This document shows positions 55,439 through 64,000 of a stretch of DNA of 64,000 bases, piece after piece (positions within the stretch are counted from its first letter, which is position 1; each line of letters opens with the position of its first letter). The stretch is from NCBI GenBank assembly GCA_007570785.1, contig ML664161.1, positions 15,218,861-15,282,860 of the forward strand. Direction: 5' to 3'. The stretch comes from Antilocapra americana (Eukaryota > Chordata > Mammalia > Artiodactyla > Antilocapridae). The position numbers were made by a program, and so were the translations under genes. Under the pieces are notes generated by a model. That model searched no databases and was not told where the DNA came from. It saw only the letters and a program-made list of their open reading frames with translations.

Positions 55439-55489
55439 ATATGCAGAGTACATCATGTGTACATATATGCAGAGTACATATATGCAGAG
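55439..55489 (+). repeat. Local triplication of ATATGCAGAG
   Basis: ATATGCAGAG occurs at 55439-55448, 55465-55474 and 55480-55489, each followed by TACAT. The unduplicated BovB consensus has one copy. The repeats sit exactly at the right junction of the nested insertion. Confidence 0.9.
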
Positions 55490-56350
55490 TACATCATGAG
55501 AAATGCCGAACTGGATAAAGCACAAGCTGTAGTCAAGACTGCAGGGAGAAATATCAATAACCTCAGATGTGCAGATGACACCATCCTTATAGTAGAAAGC
55601 AAAGAGGAACTAAAGAGCCTCTTGATGAAAAGAGAAGAGGAGAGTGGAAAAGCTGGCTTAAAACTTAACATTCAAAAAACTAAGATCATGGCATCTGGTA
55701 CCATCACTTCATGGCAAATAGATGGGGAAACAATGGAAACAACGAGAGACTTTATTTTGGGGGGCTCCAAAATCACTGCAGATGGTGACTTCAGCCATGA
55801 ATTAAAAGATGCTTGCTCCTTGGAAGAAAAGCTATGACCAATCTAGACAACATATTAAAAAGCAGAGACATTACTTTGCCGACAAGGGTCCATCTAGTCA
55901 AAGCTATGATCTTTCCAGTAGTCATGTATGTATGTGAGAGTTGGACTATAAAGAAAGCTGAGCACCAAAGAACTGATGGTTTTGAACTGTGGTATTGGAG
56001 ATGACTCTTGAGAGTCCAGTGGACAGAAAGGAGATCAAAGTAGTCCATCCTAAAGGAAATCAGTCCTGAATATTCACTGGAAGTACTGATGTTGAAGCTG
56101 AAACTCCAATACTTTGGCCACCTGATGGGAAGAACTGACCCATTTGAAAAGACCTGATGCTAGGAAAAATTGAAGGCAGGAGGAGAAGGGGACGATAGAG
56201 GATGAGATGGTTGGATGGCATCACCAATTCTATGAACATGAGTTTGAGCAAGCTCCAGGAGTTGGTGATGCACAGGGAAGCCTGGCAGGCTACAGTCCAA
56301 GGGGCCACAAAGAATCGGACATGACTGAGCGACTGAACTGAACTGACTGA
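55449..56350 (+). mobile_element. BovB LINE, sense: right part of the interrupted copy
   Basis: Resumes at TACATCATG and the RNAELDKAQ-like coding block, shows motif C as CADD, then the TTRDF..GGSKITADGD region and the C-terminal CESWTIKKAEHQR block, and ends with CATGACTGAGCGACTGAAC and a CTGAA tail. One plus frame spans 55424-55837, then the frame is lost. With 54101-54328 it makes one 5'-truncated copy split by the nested element. Confidence 0.93.
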
Positions 56351-56715
56351 GTATTGCAGTAGGATTCCATTGTTCATATCCATTTCTAGAGGATGGAGGA
56401 GGGTCTGCATTAATCTTGATACAGTAGGACCCTTTCATTTTTTCCTATTCTGTTTGAGTTGAATGGACCCCTTTCTCAGCCTTTATCTGACATAGTTTGG
56501 AAATGAGTCTTTGCAGTTAAGCAATGTTTGATTTCAACTGTACAACTGCATTTCTATTTTCAAAAACTTTAGCTGTAGGTATCTTTTCAAAAATAACCTC
56601 AGTAATATAAAACAAAACAGTGCTCTTGTGTGTGAAGTCTCCTCAACCCTATCTTGCTCTACTCAGTGTTCTCTAAGACACAGGCAGAAGCCCCAGGACT
56701 TTTTGAATTATGCCC
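56351..56715. other. Unassigned DNA
   Basis: No recognised element. Confidence 0.4.
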
Positions 56716-56880
56716 AGTGGTTTTCAGCAAAGGAGTTAGTGACCCCCAGGGCCATTTGGAAATGTGCATAGGCCCTGATGGTTGAAACAGTGGTAGGCGG
56801 GGACACTATTGTCAGTGGGCGGGGAATGAGGAAGGCAAACATCTTGCAGAGTGAGGGATGTTCCCTCCCCAGAGGGGACT
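56716..56880 (+). mobile_element. MER5A hAT-Charlie MITE
   Basis: CAGTGGTTTTCAGCAAAGG terminus, GACCCCCAGGGCCATTTGG, GATGGTTGAAACAGTGG, ACACTATTGTCAGTGGGCGGG and GGGATGTTCCCTCCCC follow MER5A in order. The right terminus is lost. Non-autonomous and ancient. Confidence 0.8.
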
Positions 56881-57144
56881 ATCACTTCCCATCTGTCATT
56901 AACACCCGCACTGAGAAAGCTCCTCACACTTGCCATTCTTCTCATTCTTGCCAGAACCCCACAAAGTAGATGAATCATTCTTGCAACACTTTCCACATGG
57001 TGCCCTCTACTCAGCTCTGCTTTAGGATGAGGGCTGTTGTGTACTTCCTTGGCTTTAACATGGAACAAAAGACTGTCTTCTAGGGCAAGTACCACCTACC
57101 TGTAAGGCTCCTGCAGTCTCAAAATTGTGATAGCTAAGGCAGGG
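56881..57144. other. Unassigned DNA
   Basis: A 119-codon minus frame (56736-57095) crosses MER5A and this part. No domain recognised, so it is not called. Confidence 0.4.
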
Positions 57145-57270
57145 CCAAGCAGAAGTCTGAGAGAAATGATTTAGCTTTTTCCCAAGGTGACACACGTAAG
57201 ATAGAGGACCTAGATCTATTGGACCCCAAAGACCATTTTTCTATACTCCAACAAACTGCCTCTCAAGCAA
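57145..57270 (-). repeat. Possible MIR fragment, antisense
   Basis: TTCCCAAGGTGACACACGTAAG and GGACCTAGATCTATTGGACCCC echo 'cttgcccaaggtcacacagctag ... gattcgaaccc'. Weak. Confidence 0.45.
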
Positions 57271-57859
57271 ATGATATTAATCTCTGTGTAACAACAGATG
57301 CTCCATTCTAAGCACTATGGAAAATTCAAAATAAAATGAAGGCACAGTCTCTCTGCATAGGAAGCTTGCATTCTGGTTGGGCCTACGAGACTACAGTTCT
57401 GACACAAGTTTCAATGTGTTTTTTTCCCCCACACTAAGTGATCCTTGGACACCAGTTGAATGTCCTATTATTCAACTCTCTTCTGATAGTATCTACCCAG
57501 AAACAGCATTGCCTAGCAATACACAGTGAGCACCTGTTATCACCTATGCTTCTGGACCATTGGCTTTAGATTGGCGGTTTCATAGCCTCCCCTGGGGAAG
57601 GGACAAGACCCTCCCCTGTCCTCCTCCCTGCACTTGATTAGTTTACTAGAGCAGTTCACAGAACTCAGAGAAACATTTTACTTACTAACTTAATGGTTTA
57701 TTATAAATGTATATAACTCAGGAACAGCCAAATGCCAGGCATGTGGAAAGGAGAGAAAGCTTCCATGTTCTCTGGGCTCAACACTCCCCACATCTCCATG
57801 TGCTCTGCAAACAGGAAGCCTTCTGAATCCCAAATTTACATATGGGCACCCTTACTGCT
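57271..57859. other. Unassigned DNA, possibly LTR-related
   Basis: The segment 57640-57830 (TTACTAGAGCAGTTCACAG, AACTCAGAGAAACATTTTAC, TTTATTATAAATGTATATAAC, CAGGAAGCCTTCTGAATCCC) resembles a mammalian LTR-type repeat that I cannot name with confidence. Confidence 0.35.
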
Positions 57860-58263
57860 AGTACTTAAGAATGTGACCTTGTTTGGAAATAGAATCATTG
57901 CAGATATAACTTAGTTAATACGGGGTCACCCTGAAGTAGGGCAGGCTTTAATCCAACATGACTGGCGGACTTATAACAGGGGAAACTTGGACACAGACAT
58001 GCACACAGGGAGCAGGCTCTATGAAGATGAAGGCAGAAATTGGGGTGATATTGTCACAAGCCAAGGAAAGGCCAAAGATTACCAGCAAATGAGCAGAGCT
58101 AGGGGAGAGACCTAGAACAGATCTTTCCCTTCAGCTCTGAGAAGGAACCAACCCTGTCTCACCTTGATCTTGGACTTCCCATCTCCGGAAGGCATTACGT
58201 TTCTGTCCTTTAAGCCATCCAGTCTGTGGCACTTTGCTAGGGCCATGCTAGGAAACTAATACA
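57860..58263 (+). mobile_element. MaLR/MLT1-class LTR, sense
   Basis: GAATGTGACCTTGTTTGG, ATCATTGCAGATATAACTTAG, AATCCAACATGACTGGCG, GGACACAGACATGCACACAGG, ACCTTGATCTTGGACTTCCC, TTTAAGCCATCCAGTCTGTGG and CTAGGAAACTAATACA end. Order and length fit an MLT1-class LTR. No internal genes attached. Confidence 0.85.
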
Positions 58264-58835
58264 TACCCCAAACTTCATCTCAGTGTTTACTGCCAGAGGA
58301 AAAAACTCTGTGACGATATTATTTTAATAAAAAATTAAACAATACTGTGGCATTCCCTAAAGAGTAAAAAAAAATCTTAAGCAAGGTTTTATGTGGACTT
58401 CTACACTAATACATCATGTAAAATACCTTCAGATTATTTTTCATTTACATAATGAAAGATATTGGTAGGTATGTTTTTTAAAAGAAAACAAGTAAAACAT
58501 AAACACAGGCCAAAACAAAAGCAGAAGAGCACAGGCAAGAATGTAGGAGGATAATCAGAAGCAGAATAACAATATTTTCCTAAAATATCAAAAGTATGGG
58601 TTAATTAGGTAATGTGGAATTGTTGATTGTGCTGAGTATTCATAATGTAGAGAGAAAATAAACATTCCAGGCAAGAAATAATGCTTTTGTCTATCCTTAG
58701 ATAGAAACCACTGAGTTAACAAATTGTTTAATATATTCACATTATGAACTTCCTACTAAGCTTTTCCTGCTAGAGGCAGTAGTGAAGATGCTTTCTTTGT
58801 TCTAAAATGCTTAGACAAAACATAATGCAACCGAT

Positions 58836-58884
<49 letters not shown>

Positions 58885-59039
58885 ATTTCTTCAAAAGTTT
58901 TATTTGTGACACATACTTGTGGTTCTGTTACCTGGCAGTGATAAAATTTGGTATTACCAAACTGCCCCAAAGGTCTGAGTCTACCCTACTGTCACCCAAA
59001 CAGATCAAGGGTTAAAGTGGATAAAAGAAGTAAGAAAGA
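58264..59039. other. Unassigned AT-rich DNA with a TA microsatellite
   Basis: Unrecognised apart from the (TA)20 tract at 58841-58880. Confidence 0.4.
58841..58880. repeat. (TA)20 microsatellite
   Basis: Twenty uninterrupted TA units flanked by TTTTCA and GACAATTTC. Perfect and long enough to be length-polymorphic. Confidence 0.98.
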
Positions 59040-59200
59040 GAGTATGGCTTTAAATACGACTGTCTGGATTCTATCTCAAGTCAACCTCAGATGAACATGT
59101 GACCTTAAGTGAGTGACTTCTCCCTGAGTGTTCACCGTCTCATTTGTAAAACTGAGGATTGAACCAGGTAACCTCTAAATGTTGGTGGTTGCAAGATTTA
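59040..59200 (+). repeat. MIR SINE, sense
   Basis: GTATGGCTTTAAATACGACTG, TGTGACCTTAAGTGAGTGAC, CCGTCTCATTTGTAAAACTGAGG. Head and core in order, 3' part lost. Confidence 0.72.
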
Positions 59201-59599
59201 GTAACAGTGGACAATGAGCAATAGAAAATACACGTACAGAATTTAAGGGAAATGCTTGCAGAGCACCAGTGTACAGCTGGAAGCCATGTCCCTCCAGAGC
59301 CCATCACAAATCGTCATGCTCCAGCAGGAGAAGAGCCACCCCCTACACGCTCAGAGTAAACTAGATTGCTGATCTCACATTCCTTCTCATCCTCCAGTGG
59401 TCAAGTTATCTCCTTCAAAGGGAACCTAATGGACAACACACAATCCTTTAGGTAAATGTATCTGGGCTTGTGTAGTGATTTTACCATAAACAAGAGGTGC
59501 CTTTGAGCATATGACATAATAAATTGTGTAAGATTTTTAATCCTTGTTGCTAAAAAGAAGATGTCAGCGTGAATATCTCAATAAAGCTAATTTTCTTTT
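59201..59599. other. Unassigned DNA
   Basis: No recognised element. Confidence 0.4.
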
Positions 59600-59695
59600 T
59601 AAAAAGATGACAATGTCTACCTTAAAAGGTCACTGTGAAGAGTGATCATGATATGTATAGAGAATCTGAACCTAGAAGGTAGTCAACAAATCAGC
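59600..59695 (+). repeat. MIR 3' fragment, sense
   Basis: AAAAGATGACAATGTCTACC, TTAAAAGGTCACTGTGAAGAG, TGATCATGATATGTATAG and AGAAGGTAGTCAACAAATC resemble the MIR 3' half ('gggttgttgtgaggatt ... cacatagtaagcgctcaataaat'). Confidence 0.6.
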
Positions 59696-60249
59696 AGCAA
59701 CCAAGAGTCTCCTCATGATAACATATGTTAACACTGGCATTTTTGAGTTTTTAATTTTTTCACTAGCATTTGCTTACTTAATTTTCAAAACAGAATTAAT
59801 CAGTCTAGAAAGCAAATAATAAAGCTAGGGAGAATTCCAAAAATATACCCACAGAGCACATAAAATCAGGAAAGTAGCTTCTCTTTCTCCCTCTTGCCTC
59901 AGCTGATTGGGGAAATAAATAAATCTTCAGTAAATATTTCTGGCATCAGATGATATTTCCAAGCATTGTATTATGCCTACAAATGCCTAAGTTAATTATG
60001 TTCATGAATATTGGTAATTATTTGGAAAGTGTGATCCTGAATCTACTTGTACCAACATTGAGGACTCAATCAGGAGGGCAATAGTCTATTTGTACTCAAA
60101 ATGGATCTGAAATAAGTTGTCTGTTCTATGTGCACCCTAATTTCCCATGAAAACAGGGTGATTGGTAGAGGGTACGGGTTTATGTTAGTGAAGGGTTTTG
60201 AGGTGTTTTAAAACCATTGAGCATTAGACCTGGGAAAAAATATAGAGAT
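59696..60249. other. Unassigned AT-rich DNA
   Basis: No recognised element. Confidence 0.4.
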
Positions 60250-60415
60250 ACAGTAATTTAGTTGACTCATTTTCATTTGAAGTCACTGGGGTACATGGGG
60301 TTGGGGGGGGTGTTAAATGATTTATCCAAGGCCATATCTTCGTGGTGGTACAACCTGGACTAAAATCTTCATGGCCTAACTTTCCAATTATTCTCCTTTC
60401 CACATACTACCCTGC
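60250..60415 (-). repeat. Possible MIR fragment, antisense
   Basis: TTAAATGATTTATCCAAGGCC, ACAACCTGGACTAAAATCTTC and ATTCTCCTTTCCACATACTACC loosely match the antisense MIR end. A G8 run lies at about 60303-60310. Confidence 0.5.
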
Positions 60416-60497
60416 TTCACCATGACAAAATAAGAGGAAAAAATAACACGTTCTTCATGTTTTAGGGCCACATTAACATCTGAATGTATAATCTTAT

Positions 60498-60702
60498 TGT
60501 TGTTGTTGTTCAGTCACTAAGTCATGTTCAATTCTTTGAGACTATAGCCTGCCAAGCTCCCCTACCCATAGGGTTCTCCAGACAAGAATACTGGAGTGGG
60601 TTACCATTTCCTTCTCCAGAGTATCTTCCCAGACCAGGGATCAAACCTGCATCTCCTGTATTAGCAGGCAGATTCTTTACCACTAAGCCACCAGAGGCAC
60701 AC
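60498..60702 (-). mobile_element. Bov-tA SINE, antisense, with TSD
   Basis: (TTG)n start, TTCAGTCACTAAGTCATG, GCCAAGCTCCCCTACCC, GACAAGAATACTGGAGTGG, AGACCAGGGATCAAACC, ATTCTTTACCACTAAGCC head. Perfect 8-bp direct repeats AATCTTAT at 60490-60497 and 60703-60710. Confidence 0.94.
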
Positions 60703-60814
60703 AATCTTATCACATGACTATGTATACTTCCTCTCATCTTCACTTTGATGCTAAGGAAAATGAGAACAGGCCAGAAGACATAGGCATGCCCTAAAACAAC
60801 TATGCCATATCATG

Positions 60815-61035
60815 GGAAGAGCCTGGGCTTTGGCTCCAGAAAGAATTGAGTTTAAATGATAGCTCAGGGCAACTCTGAGCTAGTTACTCAATCACTATGA
60901 TCCTCAGTTTCCTGTGGTTCCAATGGAATGGAGACAATACCTATCTTGAGGGCTTTACAAGAGAGCAGAGATTGCACATGTAAGAATTCTGACACGTAAT
61001 AGGCATTCAGTAAATGTCAGCTATAGTTATCTCTG
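60815..61035 (+). repeat. MIR SINE, sense, near full length
   Basis: GGAAGAGCCTGGGCTTTGG, CCAGAAAGAATTGAGTTTAAATG, GAGCTAGTTACTCAATCAC, GATCCTCAGTTTCCTGTGG, GAGACAATACCTATCTTGAGG, ACACGTAATAGGCATTCAG. All MIR blocks in order. Confidence 0.85.
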
Positions 61036-62274
61036 AGGCCTTTTCATGGTTCAGCCATTTGGTTCCCCAGTGCCCCCACAAGGCAATGTGGAAAGGATTG
61101 AGAAAATCAAATTGAGAAAAACCTCAGGCTCAGGTCCAACTGCCACCACTTGCCACAGTTAAGAGATGGTTGCCTTGCTCTAGTCTTGACTCCTGTCTGT
61201 CAATAGGAGCTAAATTCCACCATCTCCCACAGGTTCTAAGCTATCTGGGAGATGCTATTGTTTTCCCAGTGCCTTTCCCAGGGGCTTACAAGAGTCATCG
61301 ATCTCTGAGTGATACAAGAAGAACACAGTGGAGCCCAGGGCAGAGGAGAACTGCTGTCCCAGATCTCCCTCCTGTCCCTGGAAGACTCCACAAGGAGGCA
61401 TTCTCATAACCACCTTGAAGACCCCTACTCTGAGAAATCAGGAATGTTTCTGTCTTTGCATTGCTCCAATTCAAATTCATACACCTGACACGGAATCCCA
61501 CCACCCTCATGTGTCCCATGTCATGTGAAAAAGTTAGGTTTTTCTCAAGAAAACCAAGTTCATGTGCTTATGCAATAAAAATATCTTCCTTGTTTACTCA
61601 TTTCCTCCTCCATTTCCGAGCCCCATATTGCATGCCTTGGTTTGATTTGCAAAAGCTGTTCTCAACAACTCCTCACCCTGACATCTCTTCATTCAAAATA
61701 CAGCATGACATTATTAACCAAAAACACATCTGCCATCTGGTGAAGTCCTATTTTTACTGCCAAGGAACCTAAAATATTAATTACCTTAAAATAGAAACAC
61801 CTTTTTTAAATTTTTACTGATCCTCTTTATCCTTTTTTGTAAATTTCTCTCGAATATAATTATTTGTCAGAAAATGTGTTGGCATGGTATTCAAGACTAA
61901 GAGAAGGTCACCCAAACACAAATGGCTGTGGATATTCCTGCAATTTAATTATCAATCCAGTGTTTACATAAAATAAAGGCCCAAGACACGTATTTAGACA
62001 TTCAGAAAATAAATGATAAATACACTGTCTAGCTTCACATAGAATGGGCTTTCTATCCTCAATGCTGTTATTAGAAAGCCTAAATAGTGAAGCTTTCGGC
62101 TGTTTTTTGATTTTTGAAAAATTTGAAAATTAACACTGTGAAAGACTGCAATTGTTCCATCCTAAGAGGTGGAATTTGTTTTTATGAATAAGGATTTGAG
62201 TTCACCAGTCAAGGAATATGCCTGTCAGGATGAACCCTACCAGCTGAAAAATTTTATTCTCAATCCCTTCATCA
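61036..62274. other. Unassigned DNA, possible conserved non-coding part
   Basis: No repeat recognised. The part 61840-62110 contains TAAT-rich text (CAATTTAATTATCAATCC at 61941-61958) with an enhancer-like texture. Open frames at 61170-61772 (66-103 codons) overlap each other and have no recognised domain. Confidence 0.3.
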
Positions 62275-62448
62275 TCATCATTTATCAAGAATTTACCATG
62301 ATCCTAAAATTGTATTGAGTCTTACTTGTAGGGACATTTAATTTTGACAATAACTCTACAAAGGAGATAACGTCAATCTCATTTCATAAATGGGAAAGCT
62401 GAGGCACAGAGCAGCTTCTTCCCCAGTCATGAAGCTAGAACACTGCAG

Positions 62449-63012
62449 TTGTTGCTGTTCAGTCCCTAAGTCATGTCCATCTCCTTGTGACCCCAGGGAC
62501 TGCAGCACGCCAAGCTTCCCTGTCCTTCACTGTCTCCTGAAGTTTGTCCAAACTCATGCCCATAGAGTCAGTGATGCCATCCAATCATCTCATCCTCTGT
62601 CGTCCCCTTCTCCTGCCCTCAATCTTTCCCAGCATCAGGGTCTTTTCCAATGAGTTGGCGCTTCATGTCAGGTGGCCAAAATGCTGGAACTTCAACTTCA
62701 GCATCAATCCTTCCAAAGAATATTCAGAGTTAATTTCCTTTAGGATTGACTAATTTGATCTCCTTGCAACCCAAGGGACTCTCAAGAGTCTATTTTCTTC
62801 AGCACTACAATTCGTGTCAATGTATGGCAAAAACCACTACAATATTGTAAAGTAATTAGCCTCCAATTAAAATTAATTAATTAATGAAAATAGAGGGGGA
62901 AAAAAGCATCAATTCTTTGGTGCTCAGCCTTCTTTATGGCTCAGCTCTCACATCCATGCATGACTACTGGAAAAACAATAACTTTGACTATACACACCTC
63001 TATCAGCAAACT
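62449..63012 (-). mobile_element. BovB LINE 3' part, antisense, inside a MIR
   Basis: TTGTTGCTGTTCAGTCCCTAAG tail, GTGATGCCATCCAATCATC, TTCCCAGCATCAGGGTC, AACTTCAACTTCAGCATC, and after a short L1 insert AGCATCAATTCTTTGGTGC, up to about 63000. Flanks GAACACTGCAG (62438-62448) and GAACATGCCAG (63013-63023) resemble each other and may be a TSD. Inactive. Confidence 0.93.
62814..62901 (+). mobile_element. Ultra-short L1 3' tail nested in BovB
   Basis: GTGTCAATGTATGGCAAAAAC, CAATATTGTAAAGTAATTAGCC, TCCAATTAAAATTAATTAATT, ending in an A-rich tract. This is the last ~88 bases of a ruminant L1, inserted between the BovB words CTACAATTC and AAAAGCATC that are contiguous in other copies here. No clear TSD. 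Confidence 0.9.
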
Positions 63013-63095
63013 GAACATGCCAGAGCCCAGTTCAAATTCAGATAAGCCTGGCTCCCAAGCTCATGCTCTCACCACTACCAGATCCCTCACTGGGA

Positions 63096-64000
63096 GCTTG
63101 ATATCTGTGACTGATATCTTCTAGCCTGTTAAGAATTCAGCTATAAATTGAAATATCCATAGTTCATTTGCTAACCAAAGGACTAATAAAATGATGAGGC
63201 ACTGTAAAAATCATGACATTTTTAGATACACAATTAAATCATAACACTAATAAACTTGTAGAGAGTCTAAGGCTTTTTTTTTAAACTTAACTAATATGTG
63301 CTTTTTAAACTCACTGCTTGGAGGGGAGTCTTGTTTAACTGTCAGGGGCTAGAGATTTCCTGCTGCTGATGTTTGCTAACACCCCAGTCAGCCTGTTAGG
63401 AACATGTTGACAACATTAGAGACAGCTGAATGTACTCATGGAAAGATTAATATTAAAAACAAGCTGGAGGGAAAGAGGGAGACTTTCTGCTGTTGTTTTT
63501 AACACAAGCCATTAGGCAAACAATGCAGTTTTCTGTTGCTCTGTTTGCTTCTGAAACAAAACTGGTGGTGGAGGGAGGGAGTCATGTCTCAGAGATCAAC
63601 AGCTTCAATGTTGGGAACAGACCATTAAAATCCTCAACAGGCATCACATGCTTCACTCAAAGGACAGAAACAGAACATGGGGAGACAATGGTTTGGTAAA
63701 GATTTTTTCTGTTCCCTCTCATTAAACTTGCCATGATAAAAGAGACTTACAGAATCGAAAGGACACATTTGTGCATTGTAGCCTTCAAAATACAAGTGCT
63801 GACTTCACAATCATCTCCATTGTAAATATATGACAATATGAAAATTTCATCATTTGTTCAACTTTTCAATAGAGGAAGCCTCTTGCAGGTTGCTCAAGGT
63901 GGAATTGTGCCCTTCGGGCTGATTTTGTCTTTATCATGCACCCTCAGCACACTGATCCAAGCAAAAGAAAAGTAAGTGCTGGGACTTAGCATGAGATAAC
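63096..64000. other. Unassigned DNA
   Basis: No recognised repeat. The 68-codon plus frame at 63493-63699 has no recognised domain. The sequence continues past the window end without a visible boundary. Confidence 0.4.

Larger units (their letters stand above)
62275..63095 (-). repeat. MIR SINE, antisense, split by BovB
   Basis: Left part: ATTTATCAAGAATTTACCATG, TTTGACAATAACTCTACAAAG, CATTTCATAAATGGGAAAGCTGAGG, CAGTCATGAAGCTAGAAC. Right part from 63013: GAACATGCCAGAGCCCAG, TTCAAATTCAGATAAGCCTGG, CTCATGCTCTCACCAC. The two halves join into one antisense MIR. Confidence 0.8.

Noticed and set aside
54101..56350. Twin-priming inversion of a single BovB
   Set aside because: Twin priming gives one inverted 5' segment without a full second 3' tail. 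Here the antisense segment has its own 3' tail and overlaps the sense copy in content, so nested insertion fits better.
1..64000. A defence, secretion, biosynthetic or other novel gene system
   Set aside because: No coding cluster exists. The content is ruminant interspersed repeats in non-coding DNA.

Overview
This window is mammalian nuclear DNA from a ruminant, most likely a bovid (cattle, sheep, goat or a relative). The evidence is the repeat content: many tRNA-derived Bov-tA SINEs, two full Bov-A2 dimeric SINEs, at least nine BovB (RTE-type) LINE segments, CHR-type SINEs and bovine-type L1 3' ends. These lie on a background of much older mammalian repeats (MIR, L2, L1M 3' UTRs, MaLR/MLT1 LTRs, MER5A and another hAT element). 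I cannot name the species or chromosome from sequence alone.

I found no protein-coding gene, exon with convincing splice structure, tRNA, rRNA, CRISPR array or operon. The longest open frames are BovB reverse-transcriptase fragments (frameshifted, 5'-truncated) or chance frames in AT-rich or low-complexity DNA. The window is best read as intergenic or deep intronic. No previously undescribed biological system is visible. What it offers is a readable history of transposon insertions.

Layout. 0-7.2 kb: L2, a MIR split by a Bov-A2 with a perfect 13-bp target-site duplication (TSD), an ancient L1 3' UTR flanked by a younger L1 and hit by a BovB tail, then four head-to-tail Bov-tA SINEs. 7.2-20 kb: scattered SINEs, three L1 3' ends, a GC-richer unique block near 9.4-10 kb, and long unassigned DNA. 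20-28 kb: a hAT element abutted by a Bov-tA, several MIRs, and the longest BovB (about 1.9 kb, antisense). 28-37 kb: an L2 split by a CHR SINE, an L1M 3' UTR, and mostly unassigned DNA. 37-43 kb: three MaLR LTRs and L2s. 43-54 kb: L2, MIR, BovB and Bov-tA copies in unassigned DNA. 54-56.4 kb: a BovB inserted into an older BovB of opposite orientation, forming a large inverted repeat. 56-64 kb: MER5A, an MLT1-class LTR, a (TA)20 microsatellite, MIRs, and a three-level nest of MIR, BovB and an L1 tail.

Strand convention: '+' for a repeat means its usual consensus sense strand reads along the printed sequence. Family names come from recalled consensus sequences, and subfamilies were not assigned because no alignment could be run. 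TSD coordinates were read directly from the sequence.
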